Below are positions 11,544-22,071 of a stretch of 64,000 nt of DNA, piece after piece. The notes beneath the pieces are model-generated. The model had not been told where the DNA came from. It saw only the letters and a list, made by a program, of their open reading frames with translations, and searched no databases. The DNA is taken from the NCBI GenBank assembly GCA_947449575.1, contig CANFRV010000021.1:1-64000 (forward strand), given 5' to 3'. The translations under genes were made by a program, and so were the position numbers. The stretch is from Flavobacteriales bacterium. GTDB taxonomy: Bacteria; Bacteroidota; Bacteroidia; Flavobacteriales_D; Crocinitomicaceae. How positions within the stretch are numbered: the first letter of the stretch is position 1; the number at the start of each line of letters is the position of its first letter.

Positions 11544-12518
11544 TTATTGCTTAACAGAATTTTCCCTGTTTTCTTGAATTGTCATTATCCCTTTTTCGGT
11601 CTCTTTTTTTACTCGGATTAGTTTTCCTTCTTCATCATACTCATAAATTTTGGCATAATTTCGCTCATCTAATTCCGCAACCAGCCTCAATGTTATGGGA
11701 TCATAGACATAGCTAATCATACTTCCATCGTAAGGGAAAATTCGAATATCGTCGTAATAGAAATCACCACCTTCAGATACCAGCTCAAGTATCATATCTT
11801 CAGAATTTACTTCAAAAGTTCCCTCAATTCTTTGCCATCCATCTATAATTTGTCCACTTGGGTAAAAGTCAAATGCCAGTGAAGAACTAGGAAAATAGAT
11901 CTTTATATAGACATAATCGTATGAAGTTATTGAAGGGAGAGCACCTTCCTGCTTTACCCAAGCTGAAACAATATACTTTCCTTTTCCTGGATTAAATTGT
12001 GGAATACAGTTCTCGCATCCAATTTCCCTTTCACAATTCAAAATTCTTTCATTTATTTTGAAATTTATATTGAAGTCGCAACTATAGATTGTAACTTCTA
12101 CTAAATAATATTTATCCTGTTGAGCATCTACTTGCACTTCATACGAATTCTGCGGCTCAGAATGATCGGATTTCAAACTCAAAGAATTTATCCTATCACA
12201 TCCATCTTGAAACTCATCAAATGGCCCATAAATATGATAACTAGATTCAGAACTAGTTGAAATATTTCCAACTGAAGATAATCCATCTGTCGAAGATTTG
12301 AAAAAATAATATAAAGTGGTTCTACCCATATGACAAGGTCTATTTTCTTCTTTTGAACTAACTTTTTGCTCAATATTATGGCTTCCACACAAATCGAATG
12401 CACCAAAACAATTTATGTTTGTAGGAGGAGTGTTGAATTTGCGTACAATATTTTCTTCTTGCGAAAATATAATTCCAATGCAAGATTGAAAGACAAGAAA
12501 ATAAAATAATAATTTCAT
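11544..12518 (-). CDS. Exported short YD-repeat protein resembling the C-terminal end of Bacteroidota SpvB/RHS-type proteins
   Basis: The 324-residue protein has its own signal peptide (about residues 1-19, ending GIIFSQ). A carbohydrate-binding-like jelly-roll section follows (GKGKYIVSAWVKQEG, then FYYDDIRIFPYDGSM), and one YD repeat closes it (KIYEYDEEGKLIRVKKETEK). From memory of the family, this tail normally ends large Bacteroidota YD-repeat proteins like the 1852-residue gene directly upstream, whose own C-terminus lacks it. The gap between the two genes is only 4 bp. The pair therefore looks like a surface protein split into two separately exported chains. The signal peptide argues against a simple frameshift. 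Confidence 0.75.
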   Translation of the reverse strand: MKLLFYFLVFQSCIGIIFSQEENIVRKFNTPPTNINCFGAFDLCGSHNIEQKVSSKEENRPCHMGRTTLYYFFKSSTDGLSSVGNISTSSESSYHIYGPFDEFQDGCDRINSLSLKSDHSEPQNSYEVQVDAQQDKYYLVEVTIYSCDFNINFKINERILNCEREIGCENCIPQFNPGKGKYIVSAWVKQEGALPSITSYDYVYIKIYFPSSSLAFDFYPSGQIIDGWQRIEGTFEVNSEDMILELVSEGGDFYYDDIRIFPYDGSMISYVYDPITLRLVAELDERNYAKIYEYDEEGKLIRVKKETEKGIMTIQENRENSVKQ

Positions 12519-12522
12519 AATT

Positions 12523-15500
12523 TTAGTGGTTAAAGTTTAAATTGTTGGCATAATGAGTAACCCTACAACCCTTTGAATCTGTAACAGTTAAGGCAACTTC
12601 AAAAATGGATAAATTTCCAGTCAAAGTAATTCTACCTGTAGGTGAAAGTATCGCGTCTACATCTCCATTTAGAACTTCTATATCTAGTTGATAGGGTGCG
12701 GCTCCGTTTGTAATTTGATATGCTTTATCTTGATATTTAATCTCCAGATTACATGGTTTTTCCTCACAGGAATTGTCAATAATTTGAAATTTTAATGTTG
12801 AGCCTTTTTTGACAAGTATGCTTGTTCTACCTGTATGTGCGGCTTCTTGGGTTAAAAACTCTTTGTCACTTAAATACAGTGGATCAGAGCAACTTTGAAA
12901 AAGAATATCTTCAAAACTTGCTGTTGCAACTTGTTTTAATGAAGCATTCGCAGCAACCGCAGTTGTCAAAGTATTATTAAAACTGTACAAACTGGCCGAA
13001 TACCTACCCAAAGCATCTTTTGTTTCAAGGGCCATTCCATTTGGACTGAATTGAGTTACTTCTGAAACAAATGTCCAGTTACGTTCATCAACTTTCCATT
13101 TGCCAGCGTCCATTTTATAATATGGAGTATAGGAAGTGAAAACTCCATCTCTGCGAATATTTGTATTCAAATTATAGTTGCTTTGTGAACGATTTGTAAG
13201 ATGGGTATATGATTTTACTGGTCTCAAATTACCTTTCAATCCTAAAACAAATGGATTGGTAGTAGGATGGTCCATCGTTTGATTGCATTGGCAATAGGTT
13301 TTCCAATCTTGAGAAAACTCAACAGCACCAGCATTCAAAACATTTTTATAAGTATTAGAACTTAATCCAGGCATAATGTCTGTCAATGCAGTTAAACTAG
13401 CCATTGATGTAGTTTGCTTATTTCTTCTACCCGATCTAATAATAGTGATTTTTGTGTCAAGATTTGTAATCGGATTTCCTTGCTTGTCGATGACATTAAT
13501 ACCGCTTACGGATACTCTTTCGACCCAAGCTCTGAAAGGTTGAAAATCTGTGTTGTTTGGATAGTTTTCCGGTTGAATTTTCAATTCATCACCCTCAACA
13601 AACAAATTGGCAGCATTTGGAATCAAAGCAAAACCTGCATTATTAAAATCTACTCCAGTTTTTGTGTATTCTAAATTTTTATATCCTTGCCCCAATTGAT
13701 CATACTTCCAATATGCAGGATAATTCATGGAATATACTTGGTCATTAAAATTGGTGGTGGTTCTGGTAGATAATATTTCACCCGTATTAGCATCATAACC
13801 CAAATTCTCAGTTTTAACAATCGAACCATCTTGGTTTGCGATTGTACTATCCATAATTCCAAAACGATTGATTATTTTGGTCATCGTGGCACTTTTAAAC
13901 TCATTATTTGTAACTGAAACCGATGGCCAACCTGTTGGAATCGGTACAGGTATAAATCCAAAAAGAATTGTATTCACATTAAATCCCATAGATCCACCAA
14001 CACTAGATGTAGCACTCTTTCTAAAATCAGCTACAGCTTCATTCCTAACTCCTATTTCAGCAGTTGCAAGGGTTCCGTTTGGGTTAATAACTTTTACTCT
14101 ATTTGAAAGCTTAAATGTTTTATCAGCCGAATTTAAAGTTTGCTTTTTATAAAAATATTCCACAGTGCTTATAGGTTGATCTACATTTTCAGCATAAACA
14201 GCTTCCCGTTTAGGCTTACCATGCATGTCATTCAACTCGATTGTAAACCCTTGTGAAACACCTAAGTACTGATATTTAGGTAAATAAGGTAAAAAGCTAT
14301 TTGCAGATTTCATCAACTTTTCTGAGGCAGAAACTATTGTGGGGAAATCTTTCGCGGTGAAGAATTCTTTTATTACTTGCCCCGTGGCAGTTCGGGAAAC
14401 TCCTGGTCTCTTAATATCTTTAATGGTTACACGAGAATAACCTACACTTGGCGATGGAAACAAGGATTCAGCAATTGGCTCTTCCTGATACAAATTTTGA
14501 TCTGGTGAAAATCTCAATTTATTTGAATAAGCAACAGGTTGTTTCCATGGATTTTCATCCCCTCCGATTTGTGGCTCATAAGTGGCAACCCCTGAGGACT
14601 TTCCATCCTCTGTTTGATAAGAATACTCCTGACCGTATTCAAAATCTCCCATTCCAGTCATGGCATTCCAATTATCTTCCATGATAATCTTTTTTACCCT
14701 CAAACCACCTCCTAGTTTACATGCGTCAGGTTCGGTTAATCTCACCCAAGACTTATTGGTAACGATTCTTCTTCCACGATCCTTGTTGTAAATAGACATA
14801 TTAGGAGTGGTCATTAGTTCTCCTAAAGAGGCGATACTATTGATTACTGCTTGTCCGAAATCGAGAATACCTTGTTCAGAATTATCGTCAGAAGGATCAC
14901 TGACACCTACATCATTAATAAATTTTGACAAATGCAATCTGCCAAATTGTATTGCTGACTTTGTTATTGGACTATATTCCTCAGTACCTCCGTCCGTCAA
15001 TGCTTGTCCCTTGAACTTAATCCATCCAAGTTTTTCACCTTGCTTTATTTTAAATCCTACTGAATCTACTTTTCCATAGCCGGATACATACTCGTATTTA
15101 TTTTTGTGATTGTCGCCCAAATCCTCCATAAACTCTGTCAAACATCTAAAATATAGATAGCTACCTACTGTGGCGTATTCGCTTAAATCTTCATGTCCTG
15201 GATCCAATTTGAAATAGATTCGTTTATTTTTATCGCTACTATTTGAAACCGAATGAACTCCAAATACATTTATACTTTCAGCAGGATTATCTATTTTCTC
15301 TTGAGTTGATACAATTTTGAACATCCTCATCGCTTTCTTGTGCTGTACATAAGCATAGTCGTCTGATTCATACTCAACTTTGATTATCCCGCCAGAAGGC
15401 AAATGAATTCCTGACAATGACCAAGCAGCTGCCCATGTATTGGTTTCTCCTGCATTTTGACTAGTGTAAGGAAAATCAGCGTTGTTCATTTCACTTCCAT

Positions 15501-18081
15501 TATCAATTGGTGTTTCAATCCCTGAGGAAGTTGGTTTATAGTTTCCCCAGCGATCTATTGCTTTCATATTATAGTTAGGATTAATATTTCCGTAGTAAAA
15601 TCTATAGGGACTGTGCTTCATTCGATTAGAGCCTTGATAAGTAAAATAAATCTCTTTTAAAGTCAACTTTCCTCCGCCTGTGTAATTCCCTGGAAATCCA
15701 CTGCATAATTCATATGAATAATCAAAATGTACTTCTTGAATGGGTGTAGCACTTAATCCATTTGTTTCAAAGTCTGGTCTAGAATACAAGGAAATTTTCA
15801 TGAGTCTTTGCATGCTTGGATTGACCATATTTACTCCTCCATTTTTTCCATTTACAGCCCTACCATCATCTCTGTCATCTAATGTAAAAACCGCAACATA
15901 ATTTTTGGTTTCTATTGCTTTTACGTACCATAGGTCTTTTTCTCCATATACATAACTAGCCTTATCATCAGTAGGGTCTGTTTTCATCGCTTCATTCCTG
16001 TATGCAGAATTTGCAGCAACTGGTGTTCTCCATGCATATTTATTAACTTTTTCGTAATCAAATTTCACATAAGTTCCAAAATCATTGATACTAGGGCCTT
16101 TCTCATCATCAGAATCCACATAGTCATCACTCAGCACTGAGGTCAACAAGAATGAGTGCGCATAAGCTGGAGTTTTAGAGGCATTGAAATAATTATCAAT
16201 TCCGAAATCATTGTCTTTACTAGCAATATTGGGAGCAGAACCATAATTAATTAATCCATTATATTCATCAGTAGTTGCCAAACCTAAGTCTCCATTAATT
16301 CTTTTACCAGTTGCAAAAGTCACATCCTCTTGTAGATGATTATATGCAGCAATGCCAAAAACATATCTTCTTCCATCAGTTCCTGTTTGAATTACTTCTC
16401 CGATATGATGGCTCTTTGCACCAGCATAAAGCGAAGGATGTAGTTCGTCAACACCCAATCCATTTACCAAATCATCGTGCGTCATAAATTGCATAATTTG
16501 ATTCCTTTTGATTTGGTTTTGTCTTGTGTATGTAGGATTACTTTTTGCCAAATCATCTTTTCTATACATCAATTTATTTTGCAAATTAATCCACTTTAGT
16601 GCTCCTCCAAGATCAAATGCCACTGGCGCATCTCCACCGAGATCAGAGTTAAATAAATTGTCTACATCGACTGACTTTTCATTTGCTTCTTGCAAAGAAT
16701 AATTTTTGGCAAAGTTCCTGTTGTTTGGACTAAAAACCGAATGATTTGCGGCATAATTTAAATTGCCATCCCAGCCTCCAGATTTTGAAACTGACTTGTA
16801 CAATGAAATATCGAATCCAAACTTTGAAAGTTGACCTCCCCCCAACTCAGCTCCAATATCTCCGTTTGTAGTAGTTGTTTGAACAGCAGGATCGAAAACG
16901 TAGCCAATTTCATTTCTAAAACCACGGTAACTGCCATTTATTCCCTGCGCATTCAATGAAAAAATATCATAAGTTAGCTGTGCTGTTGGCAAAAAGGGTG
17001 TTTCTTTAGTAAATGACCCATCATTATCTCTATTGAAATCTAGTAAAGAATTCTCTTGATATTGTCCTGATTCTAAATTAAAATATCCATAAGCAGGATT
17101 TGTAATACTCTTTTGATCATCAGGAATCCATTGTGAAGAAAATCCCAAACCCAAACTTAAAACACCATCTAATCCAAATACATCTAATCCAAATTTAAAC
17201 GATCCATTAACGGCCTCATTTTTCATACTAGGACCAGCAGTCGGAGAATAAGTAGCCAGACCACAATTGTAAGAGGAACTTGGATTCATTGTGGAAGAAA
17301 TACCACCTCCATGATCTATTTTTAATTTCGCTCCATAACTTATTTCCGTCAAGCCCGCTCGAGAATTTAAGGTTGAACCAATCGTTGCGCCCAAATTATT
17401 GTCTATTTTCGATTTTCTAGCAAATGAAGTTTGTAAACTAAGCGATGGAGAAAAAGATGCGCCATTTTCACTGCTTCCGGACAATGAATACCCTGCAGTC
17501 ATGGCATGTCCAGATGTTGTTGCTAAACTGAAACTGGGTCCAAATGAAAAATCAACTCCATAGCCGTTGTAGTTATTGTAATTGATAGCTAAACTCGCAT
17601 TTAAACCTCCCTCCACATTTCCAACGGGAACTTCTAGACCTTTTCCAAAAAGTTCGACATTCAATTTCCCATTAACAGTATAAGTCCTATTTGGTTTAGT
17701 ATTAGTTTCTTTTCCAATTAAATCGCCTTTAAAATCATCAGGTAAGCCTCTTAGATTTCTAACCACTGAGCCGACATTAAGATTCCATCCTAAGCCAACC
17801 CAACTTGCTTCTTGATCCATGCCAATTCCTGCATTGTAAGCAATGTTTATTGGATAACCTTCGATGTTCATTAAAGGCAAATTGTAGGTGAAATCTCCTG
17901 TAAAAGGATCTACCATGTCAGAAACGCCAATTGGGGTAAATCCGGAAACCTCTGGCTGTGAAGGTCCACCTGCACGAGCAAAGTTTGGTAGAATGATTTC
18001 TATGCTGAAGATAAATATAAGCAACCAAGCCATTTGCTTGATACCACCCTCTTGTTTTGAATTATATGTTTCTTTTTTCAT
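12523..18081 (-). CDS. Large SpvB/RHS-type surface protein (1852 aa)
   Basis: An N-terminal hydrophobic stretch (about residues 17-36, WLLIFIFSIEIILPNFARAG) indicates export. It is followed by SGFTPIGVSDMVDPFTGDF, NIAYNAGIGMDQEASWVGLG and WNLNVGSVVRNLRG, the recognisable start of Bacteroidota RHS/SpvB-like proteins. The central part is a long beta-rich shell with many Tyr/Asn/Gly segments. The C-terminus (about 1740-1852) looks like a PKD/SprB-type repeat region (VALTVTDSKGCRVTHYANN). There is no RHS core motif in this chain. It sits in the middle of the exported-protein operon, 4 bp before the YD-tail gene. A structural or adhesive shell role is inferred; no enzymatic motif is visible. Confidence 0.85.
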   Translation of the reverse strand: MKKETYNSKQEGGIKQMAWLLIFIFSIEIILPNFARAGGPSQPEVSGFTPIGVSDMVDPFTGDFTYNLPLMNIEGYPINIAYNAGIGMDQEASWVGLGWNLNVGSVVRNLRGLPDDFKGDLIGKETNTKPNRTYTVNGKLNVELFGKGLEVPVGNVEGGLNASLAINYNNYNGYGVDFSFGPSFSLATTSGHAMTAGYSLSGSSENGASFSPSLSLQTSFARKSKIDNNLGATIGSTLNSRAGLTEISYGAKLKIDHGGGISSTMNPSSSYNCGLATYSPTAGPSMKNEAVNGSFKFGLDVFGLDGVLSLGLGFSSQWIPDDQKSITNPAYGYFNLESGQYQENSLLDFNRDNDGSFTKETPFLPTAQLTYDIFSLNAQGINGSYRGFRNEIGYVFDPAVQTTTTNGDIGAELGGGQLSKFGFDISLYKSVSKSGGWDGNLNYAANHSVFSPNNRNFAKNYSLQEANEKSVDVDNLFNSDLGGDAPVAFDLGGALKWINLQNKLMYRKDDLAKSNPTYTRQNQIKRNQIMQFMTHDDLVNGLGVDELHPSLYAGAKSHHIGEVIQTGTDGRRYVFGIAAYNHLQEDVTFATGKRINGDLGLATTDEYNGLINYGSAPNIASKDNDFGIDNYFNASKTPAYAHSFLLTSVLSDDYVDSDDEKGPSINDFGTYVKFDYEKVNKYAWRTPVAANSAYRNEAMKTDPTDDKASYVYGEKDLWYVKAIETKNYVAVFTLDDRDDGRAVNGKNGGVNMVNPSMQRLMKISLYSRPDFETNGLSATPIQEVHFDYSYELCSGFPGNYTGGGKLTLKEIYFTYQGSNRMKHSPYRFYYGNINPNYNMKAIDRWGNYKPTSSGIETPIDNGSEMNNADFPYTSQNAGETNTWAAAWSLSGIHLPSGGIIKVEYESDDYAYVQHKKAMRMFKIVSTQEKIDNPAESINVFGVHSVSNSSDKNKRIYFKLDPGHEDLSEYATVGSYLYFRCLTEFMEDLGDNHKNKYEYVSGYGKVDSVGFKIKQGEKLGWIKFKGQALTDGGTEEYSPITKSAIQFGRLHLSKFINDVGVSDPSDDNSEQGILDFGQAVINSIASLGELMTTPNMSIYNKDRGRRIVTNKSWVRLTEPDACKLGGGLRVKKIIMEDNWNAMTGMGDFEYGQEYSYQTEDGKSSGVATYEPQIGGDENPWKQPVAYSNKLRFSPDQNLYQEEPIAESLFPSPSVGYSRVTIKDIKRPGVSRTATGQVIKEFFTAKDFPTIVSASEKLMKSANSFLPYLPKYQYLGVSQGFTIELNDMHGKPKREAVYAENVDQPISTVEYFYKKQTLNSADKTFKLSNRVKVINPNGTLATAEIGVRNEAVADFRKSATSSVGGSMGFNVNTILFGFIPVPIPTGWPSVSVTNNEFKSATMTKIINRFGIMDSTIANQDGSIVKTENLGYDANTGEILSTRTTTNFNDQVYSMNYPAYWKYDQLGQGYKNLEYTKTGVDFNNAGFALIPNAANLFVEGDELKIQPENYPNNTDFQPFRAWVERVSVSGINVIDKQGNPITNLDTKITIIRSGRRNKQTTSMASLTALTDIMPGLSSNTYKNVLNAGAVEFSQDWKTYCQCNQTMDHPTTNPFVLGLKGNLRPVKSYTHLTNRSQSNYNLNTNIRRDGVFTSYTPYYKMDAGKWKVDERNWTFVSEVTQFSPNGMALETKDALGRYSASLYSFNNTLTTAVAANASLKQVATASFEDILFQSCSDPLYLSDKEFLTQEAAHTGRTSILVKKGSTLKFQIIDNSCEEKPCNLEIKYQDKAYQITNGAAPYQLDIEVLNGDVDAILSPTGRITLTGNLSIFEVALTVTDSKGCRVTHYANNLNFNH

Positions 18082-18088
18082 AATCCTT

Positions 18089-18715
18089 TTATATAATCAA
18101 TGTTGGAATTTTAGTTTTTGCCAAATGAGTTAAGTCAAACTCAATTTTTTCCTTGGAATAAATCCGATCAAAATAGTAGATAGATTTTACCTGTTCAATA
18201 TCCTTTTCAAAAAAGAAAAACTCAAACTTGGATAAGGGATAATTTGAAATTCCTCTTTCGTGAATGAATCCTTTACATTTAATTGAATCACTATTTTTCG
18301 ATTTCAAGTGAATGTCTTTTTGCATATCAAAAGCAAAATACTGAGTCCTAGATGTAACATTTTCTCCCTCTCCCAATTGATAGTTGAAAATATCTATTCC
18401 TGGCTTGGGAAGTAAAACATAAAACTTAAAAGACAATATATTTTCTGATTCAGATAGTTGAATTTTTGCTTCTTTCTCAGTAATACTTGTGCTTACCAAC
18501 TGCCTCGCAATCTCAACTTCCCTTGGTATCCATTCACAAACAAATTTGATTCCCTCCTTATCAATTGTATCTCTAAATGGAAAATCAGTTGATTTGTACC
18601 ATTCATAGTACAATTTTGCATGCATCTTTTTGTTTTTACCCTTGCCTGTAAACGAAAACAGTAAACAAGCAAAAAATGCACTAAAAAGAAACAATGTATG
18701 ACGTTTTAAAATCAT
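18089..18715 (-). CDS. Exported protein of unknown function in the RHS operon
   Basis: The 208-residue product has an N-terminal hydrophobic segment (about residues 7-22, TLFLFSAFFACLLFSF) consistent with a signal peptide, then a basic patch GKGKNKK. The rest is mixed alpha/beta with many aromatic and acidic residues and no motif I recognise. It lies 7 bp before the 1852-residue gene and 1 bp after the preceding gene, so co-transcription is very likely. Function is unknown; context suggests an envelope accessory of the RHS proteins. Confidence 0.7.
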   Translation of the reverse strand: MILKRHTLFLFSAFFACLLFSFTGKGKNKKMHAKLYYEWYKSTDFPFRDTIDKEGIKFVCEWIPREVEIARQLVSTSITEKEAKIQLSESENILSFKFYVLLPKPGIDIFNYQLGEGENVTSRTQYFAFDMQKDIHLKSKNSDSIKCKGFIHERGISNYPLSKFEFFFFEKDIEQVKSIYYFDRIYSKEKIEFDLTHLAKTKIPTLII

Positions 18716-18716
18716 T

Positions 18717-19445
18717 CTAATTCAATTGAAAATTAATAAATAACCACTCGTTTTTGGTCGCCTCCCATTTCAATGTATAGTTTCCGTTTTCTAAATCTAA
18801 TTCACTCATATCGGCAACGAAGTAGAAATTAGATAGCAACTTAGAGGGTTGTTTTTCATCAACTAAAACAGCCTTTAACTTCAAAGCTTGCTTTTCATTA
18901 CTCGCATTCACGATCCAAACATTTGTATCAATATTTTTGCCTTCATTTTTGATCATGATGTACAACAATGGTTCACTAATTATGTAAGCAGAACCATCCA
19001 ACTTTCTTCGCGCTTGGATAAATTGATGTCTGATAAGTTGAGGATTTGCAATCGTAAATTTCCATGGTTCAGAAACCTGAACAATTTGTTGATTAAAAAG
19101 AAGTCGAACCTGCCAAACATAGCTTCTCCCTTTTTCTAATGGCTCAAGGGCACTGGGATAGGAAAAGGATGAAGACATTACTCCATCCATGAAACAAATA
19201 GTTGGATTGGTTGCAATAGCTTCAGAAGGCGTTTGATCGGTTTCTAATTTTACCAATGCAAATTGTAAACTCAACCTTGGATCATTTTGAATCGCAGACA
19301 AGTTACATTGCCAAACAAAAGTTGGGTTCACAGTTTCAATAGTATCTGTATCGAAGGGGATCGATAAAGAAATTGGTATGTTTTCAAACTGAGCTAACAA
19401 AGTTGAAAACATAAACCCAAAAAAGAATGTCATTCCTAATTTCAT
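18717..19445 (-). CDS. Exported protein with fibronectin-III-like section
   Basis: The 242-residue product has a signal peptide (about residues 1-18, ending STLLAQ). The mature N-terminal half has the NPTFVWQC ... YVWQVRLLF pattern seen in Fn3-like domains of Bacteroidota surface proteins (a leading W/P pair and a later YxWxV strand). The second half is another beta-rich region without recognisable motifs. It is separated by 5 bp from the beta-barrel gene upstream and 1 bp from the gene downstream. A periplasmic or surface binding role is inferred from fold and context only. Confidence 0.65.
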   Translation of the reverse strand: MKLGMTFFFGFMFSTLLAQFENIPISLSIPFDTDTIETVNPTFVWQCNLSAIQNDPRLSLQFALVKLETDQTPSEAIATNPTICFMDGVMSSSFSYPSALEPLEKGRSYVWQVRLLFNQQIVQVSEPWKFTIANPQLIRHQFIQARRKLDGSAYIISEPLLYIMIKNEGKNIDTNVWIVNASNEKQALKLKAVLVDEKQPSKLLSNFYFVADMSELDLENGNYTLKWEATKNEWLFINFQLN

Positions 19446-19450
19446 ACCTA

Positions 19451-21523
19451 TTACTTTAAATGAATATTTGAGGAAAATTTTAAATAAAATGGCTTTTTAA
19501 AATCCGTGTTTTTATTCGTAAAAAGCACATATTCTGTTGGTAAAAATCTTTGCATCGACAAGTCAAAATCTAAGTTTTTGAAAAAGGAAAAATGAGTCCT
19601 AAAAGTAAATCCATGCTGTGTATTAAATTGCTCACTCCACAATTTTTGATATGCCAAACTCAAAGTAAAATCTCGAACTTTTATTCCCACTTCTGGTTGA
19701 AGCAACCAACTTTGACCATAAATTCTTGTCAAACCTTTAAAATTGCTAAATTGAAATGCACAGCCAAAATTCAAACGGTTTAATTCATAATTAAACTTAC
19801 TGTTTAATTGTGTCAAAGTTTGAACTGAATCAAAGCCATTTATTTGCGCATAACTCACATCGTGAATTGAAGTAAAAACATTTTTAAAAATTTGATGAAC
19901 GGTGTTTAACCCCATTCTCCCCAAATGACTCAATTCAGCACCTTTCGTTACCTCCGTATTTCTATCTTTCATCGCCAAAAGAGAATAAGAGGAAGTCATA
20001 ACCAAATGCTTTGATAATTTTAGTTGCAAATCTAGCGTCGCTTGATCTATTTGTCGAATAGAAATACTATTGCTTTGGATATAAAAAATATCCCTAACCA
20101 TCTTAAATGAAGTTCTGAAATTTCTTGTAATAATTTGTTTATATCCTAACTCAATTCTATCTGTTTGGCTTAGAAAAATTCCTTGCGTTAATCCGTCGTA
20201 TGAATATGGTATTCTGCGATAAGAAGCATCTAAATTGGATCTCATTTTAGGAAAATCAATAACAACATTTGAAAATAGCGCGACATGATTACCAACCTTA
20301 TCATTCACTTTTTTCAATGAATCATCTGGCTTATTCCAAGTATATCCTAAAGTATTAATCCAAGTCAAATTTTTAATTTTGGATGGCGTAAATCTACTCG
20401 TTACATTAGTTGTATAATTAGGAGGTACTTTAGATACTTTATCTAATTTTGCTATGAAAGGTCCGGTATAAAAATTTTCTACAGCTACATGATTTCCTGA
20501 TGCTTTCCCGTAACCTACTTTGGCACTTGAAACAAACTGGATATTCTTAACTTGAAAGAAATCACCTTGGTTAAAAATATTCCCAGAGTTGTAAACAATT
20601 TGATCAAATGCCTGATTTGAAAACAACTGATTGGGAAGTGCATATCCCGCAGCAAAATCTGTAAAATAACGATCACCTTCATACTGAACATGAACTCCTT
20701 GCAAGGGAATACTATTTTTAGACATACTACTTTTCGACAATGTGGTTAATCCAATATCAAATTTTTTAATTCCAGATAAAAAAGAAGTAGTTTTCTTTAA
20801 AACCTTTTTGGAATAAAGTTCTTGAAGTTTTTGCTTTTGTGTTTTTAATTCTTTTAAATTGATGTTCAAGTCATCAATCTTAGTTTGATAACCTTCAATT
20901 TTCAAATTCAGCGAATCTAAGTTGTACTTTTTAGAAGTCTCAAAATTCAAACTAGTATCAGGCATTTCAAATCCTTTAACAGCAGAAAGAGAATCCATTG
21001 TGGGCATTTCAAAATCAATAGAATCTTTTTTTAGATTGGGTAGATTAGATTTATTTAGTTTTAGCTTATTTTCAAGTTCAATTTTTTTCTGGTACAAAAA
21101 ACTCAGCTTTGATTCTAATCCAAAAAGAATCTTACTTTTGGAATCAATTTCGCCATCAACTCCTGCTATTTTTCCTTGTAATTGTTCAACATTCAATTCC
21201 CTGAATTTTTGTGTATCAAAAGAAAGTTTGAAAAAACTTGCTCTACCAAATCTCAAATCTTCATTAGAATTTCTAAAATTCATTTTTAAAGGCAGTCCAA
21301 CAATTGTTGCAGAAGAAATGCCCTCGATAAAGTAATATCCTTGGGGAGTTTCGTTTCGAAGGTTTGGATGAATACCATAAGTTGAACCTATTCGTAAATC
21401 TAGGATAGGATCTTGAACAATAGCACTCAGATTGGGCTTTTCCTCAACATTTTGGGAAATAACAAATAAAGGACAATTTAGCACAATACAGTATATAGTT
21501 AAATTTCGCAGCAAAAGAACCAA
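19451..21523 (-). CDS. Probable outer-membrane beta-barrel protein with coiled-coil N-domain, first gene of the RHS operon
   Basis: The 690-residue product starts at TTG 21523. No ATG, GTG or other TTG lies between this codon and the in-frame stop just upstream. A signal peptide (about residues 1-23) is followed by a beta-rich section. A heptad-like Leu/Lys/Glu region (about 110-245, with LNLKIEGYQTKIDDLNINLK) predicts a coiled coil. From about 290 to the end, alternating aromatic/polar strands suggest an outer-membrane beta-barrel, ending KPFYLKFSSNIHLK. As leader gene of a run of exported proteins it may be the anchor or export partner of the RHS polypeptides; this is inference. Confidence 0.6.
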   Translation of the reverse strand: MVLLLRNLTIYCIVLNCPLFVISQNVEEKPNLSAIVQDPILDLRIGSTYGIHPNLRNETPQGYYFIEGISSATIVGLPLKMNFRNSNEDLRFGRASFFKLSFDTQKFRELNVEQLQGKIAGVDGEIDSKSKILFGLESKLSFLYQKKIELENKLKLNKSNLPNLKKDSIDFEMPTMDSLSAVKGFEMPDTSLNFETSKKYNLDSLNLKIEGYQTKIDDLNINLKELKTQKQKLQELYSKKVLKKTTSFLSGIKKFDIGLTTLSKSSMSKNSIPLQGVHVQYEGDRYFTDFAAGYALPNQLFSNQAFDQIVYNSGNIFNQGDFFQVKNIQFVSSAKVGYGKASGNHVAVENFYTGPFIAKLDKVSKVPPNYTTNVTSRFTPSKIKNLTWINTLGYTWNKPDDSLKKVNDKVGNHVALFSNVVIDFPKMRSNLDASYRRIPYSYDGLTQGIFLSQTDRIELGYKQIITRNFRTSFKMVRDIFYIQSNSISIRQIDQATLDLQLKLSKHLVMTSSYSLLAMKDRNTEVTKGAELSHLGRMGLNTVHQIFKNVFTSIHDVSYAQINGFDSVQTLTQLNSKFNYELNRLNFGCAFQFSNFKGLTRIYGQSWLLQPEVGIKVRDFTLSLAYQKLWSEQFNTQHGFTFRTHFSFFKNLDFDLSMQRFLPTEYVLFTNKNTDFKKPFYLKFSSNIHLK

Positions 21524-21540
21524 ATTGAAAGAGTGATTTA

Positions 21541-22071
21541 AGAGATAATTAAATATTTAGCACAAGTGTTAATGCATTGGTCATTGGTTTGGAAATCATA
21601 CATTTAAACTAGATTTCAATTAGAGTGAATTAAAGAATTAGATGCATTACTAGTGTAGAATTAAATAGTGAAAGTAATTTTCGACAAATGCAAATAAGTA
21701 TGATTTTTTATCAAACCCAAGATTAAAAATCAACTAGTGAATAATCAATTCAAAAATAGGATATTAAGAAGTTAATAATTCAGAAAAGGAATCATGATAA
21801 ATAGAAAATCTAACTATTTACAAGGGTTTCGTAGCGCTTCAATTAGTATTTATACTAGTTAAAAATAGTACAATTACTACCAAAAAAAGCATGTTTTACA
21901 CTCAAAAAATGCATAAAACTGATCAAATTACTATAAATAAAATATTTATATTTGTGCTTCGAAAAAATTTAAATTCGTTTAAACTACAACAATCGAGTTG
22001 GTCAACAAATCGGTCAACAAAAGAATATAAGCTCAAATAAATCGTTGATTTAAAGGTAAATACAAGCGAAG
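21541..22071. other. AT-rich intergenic region upstream of the RHS operon
   Basis: No credible gene is present. The region must hold the promoter of the leftward RHS operon. CAAAAATA at 21751-21758 reads TATTTTTG on the minus strand and fits the Bacteroidota -7 element, but I see no clear -33 partner. Near 21996-22020 a short tandem repeat GTCAACAAA-TCG-GTCAACAAA occurs. It resembles GTCCACGG-TGCC-GTCCACGG on the opposite strand near 22158-22177 in layout but not in sequence. The meaning of these two tandem motifs is unclear. Confidence 0.4.
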
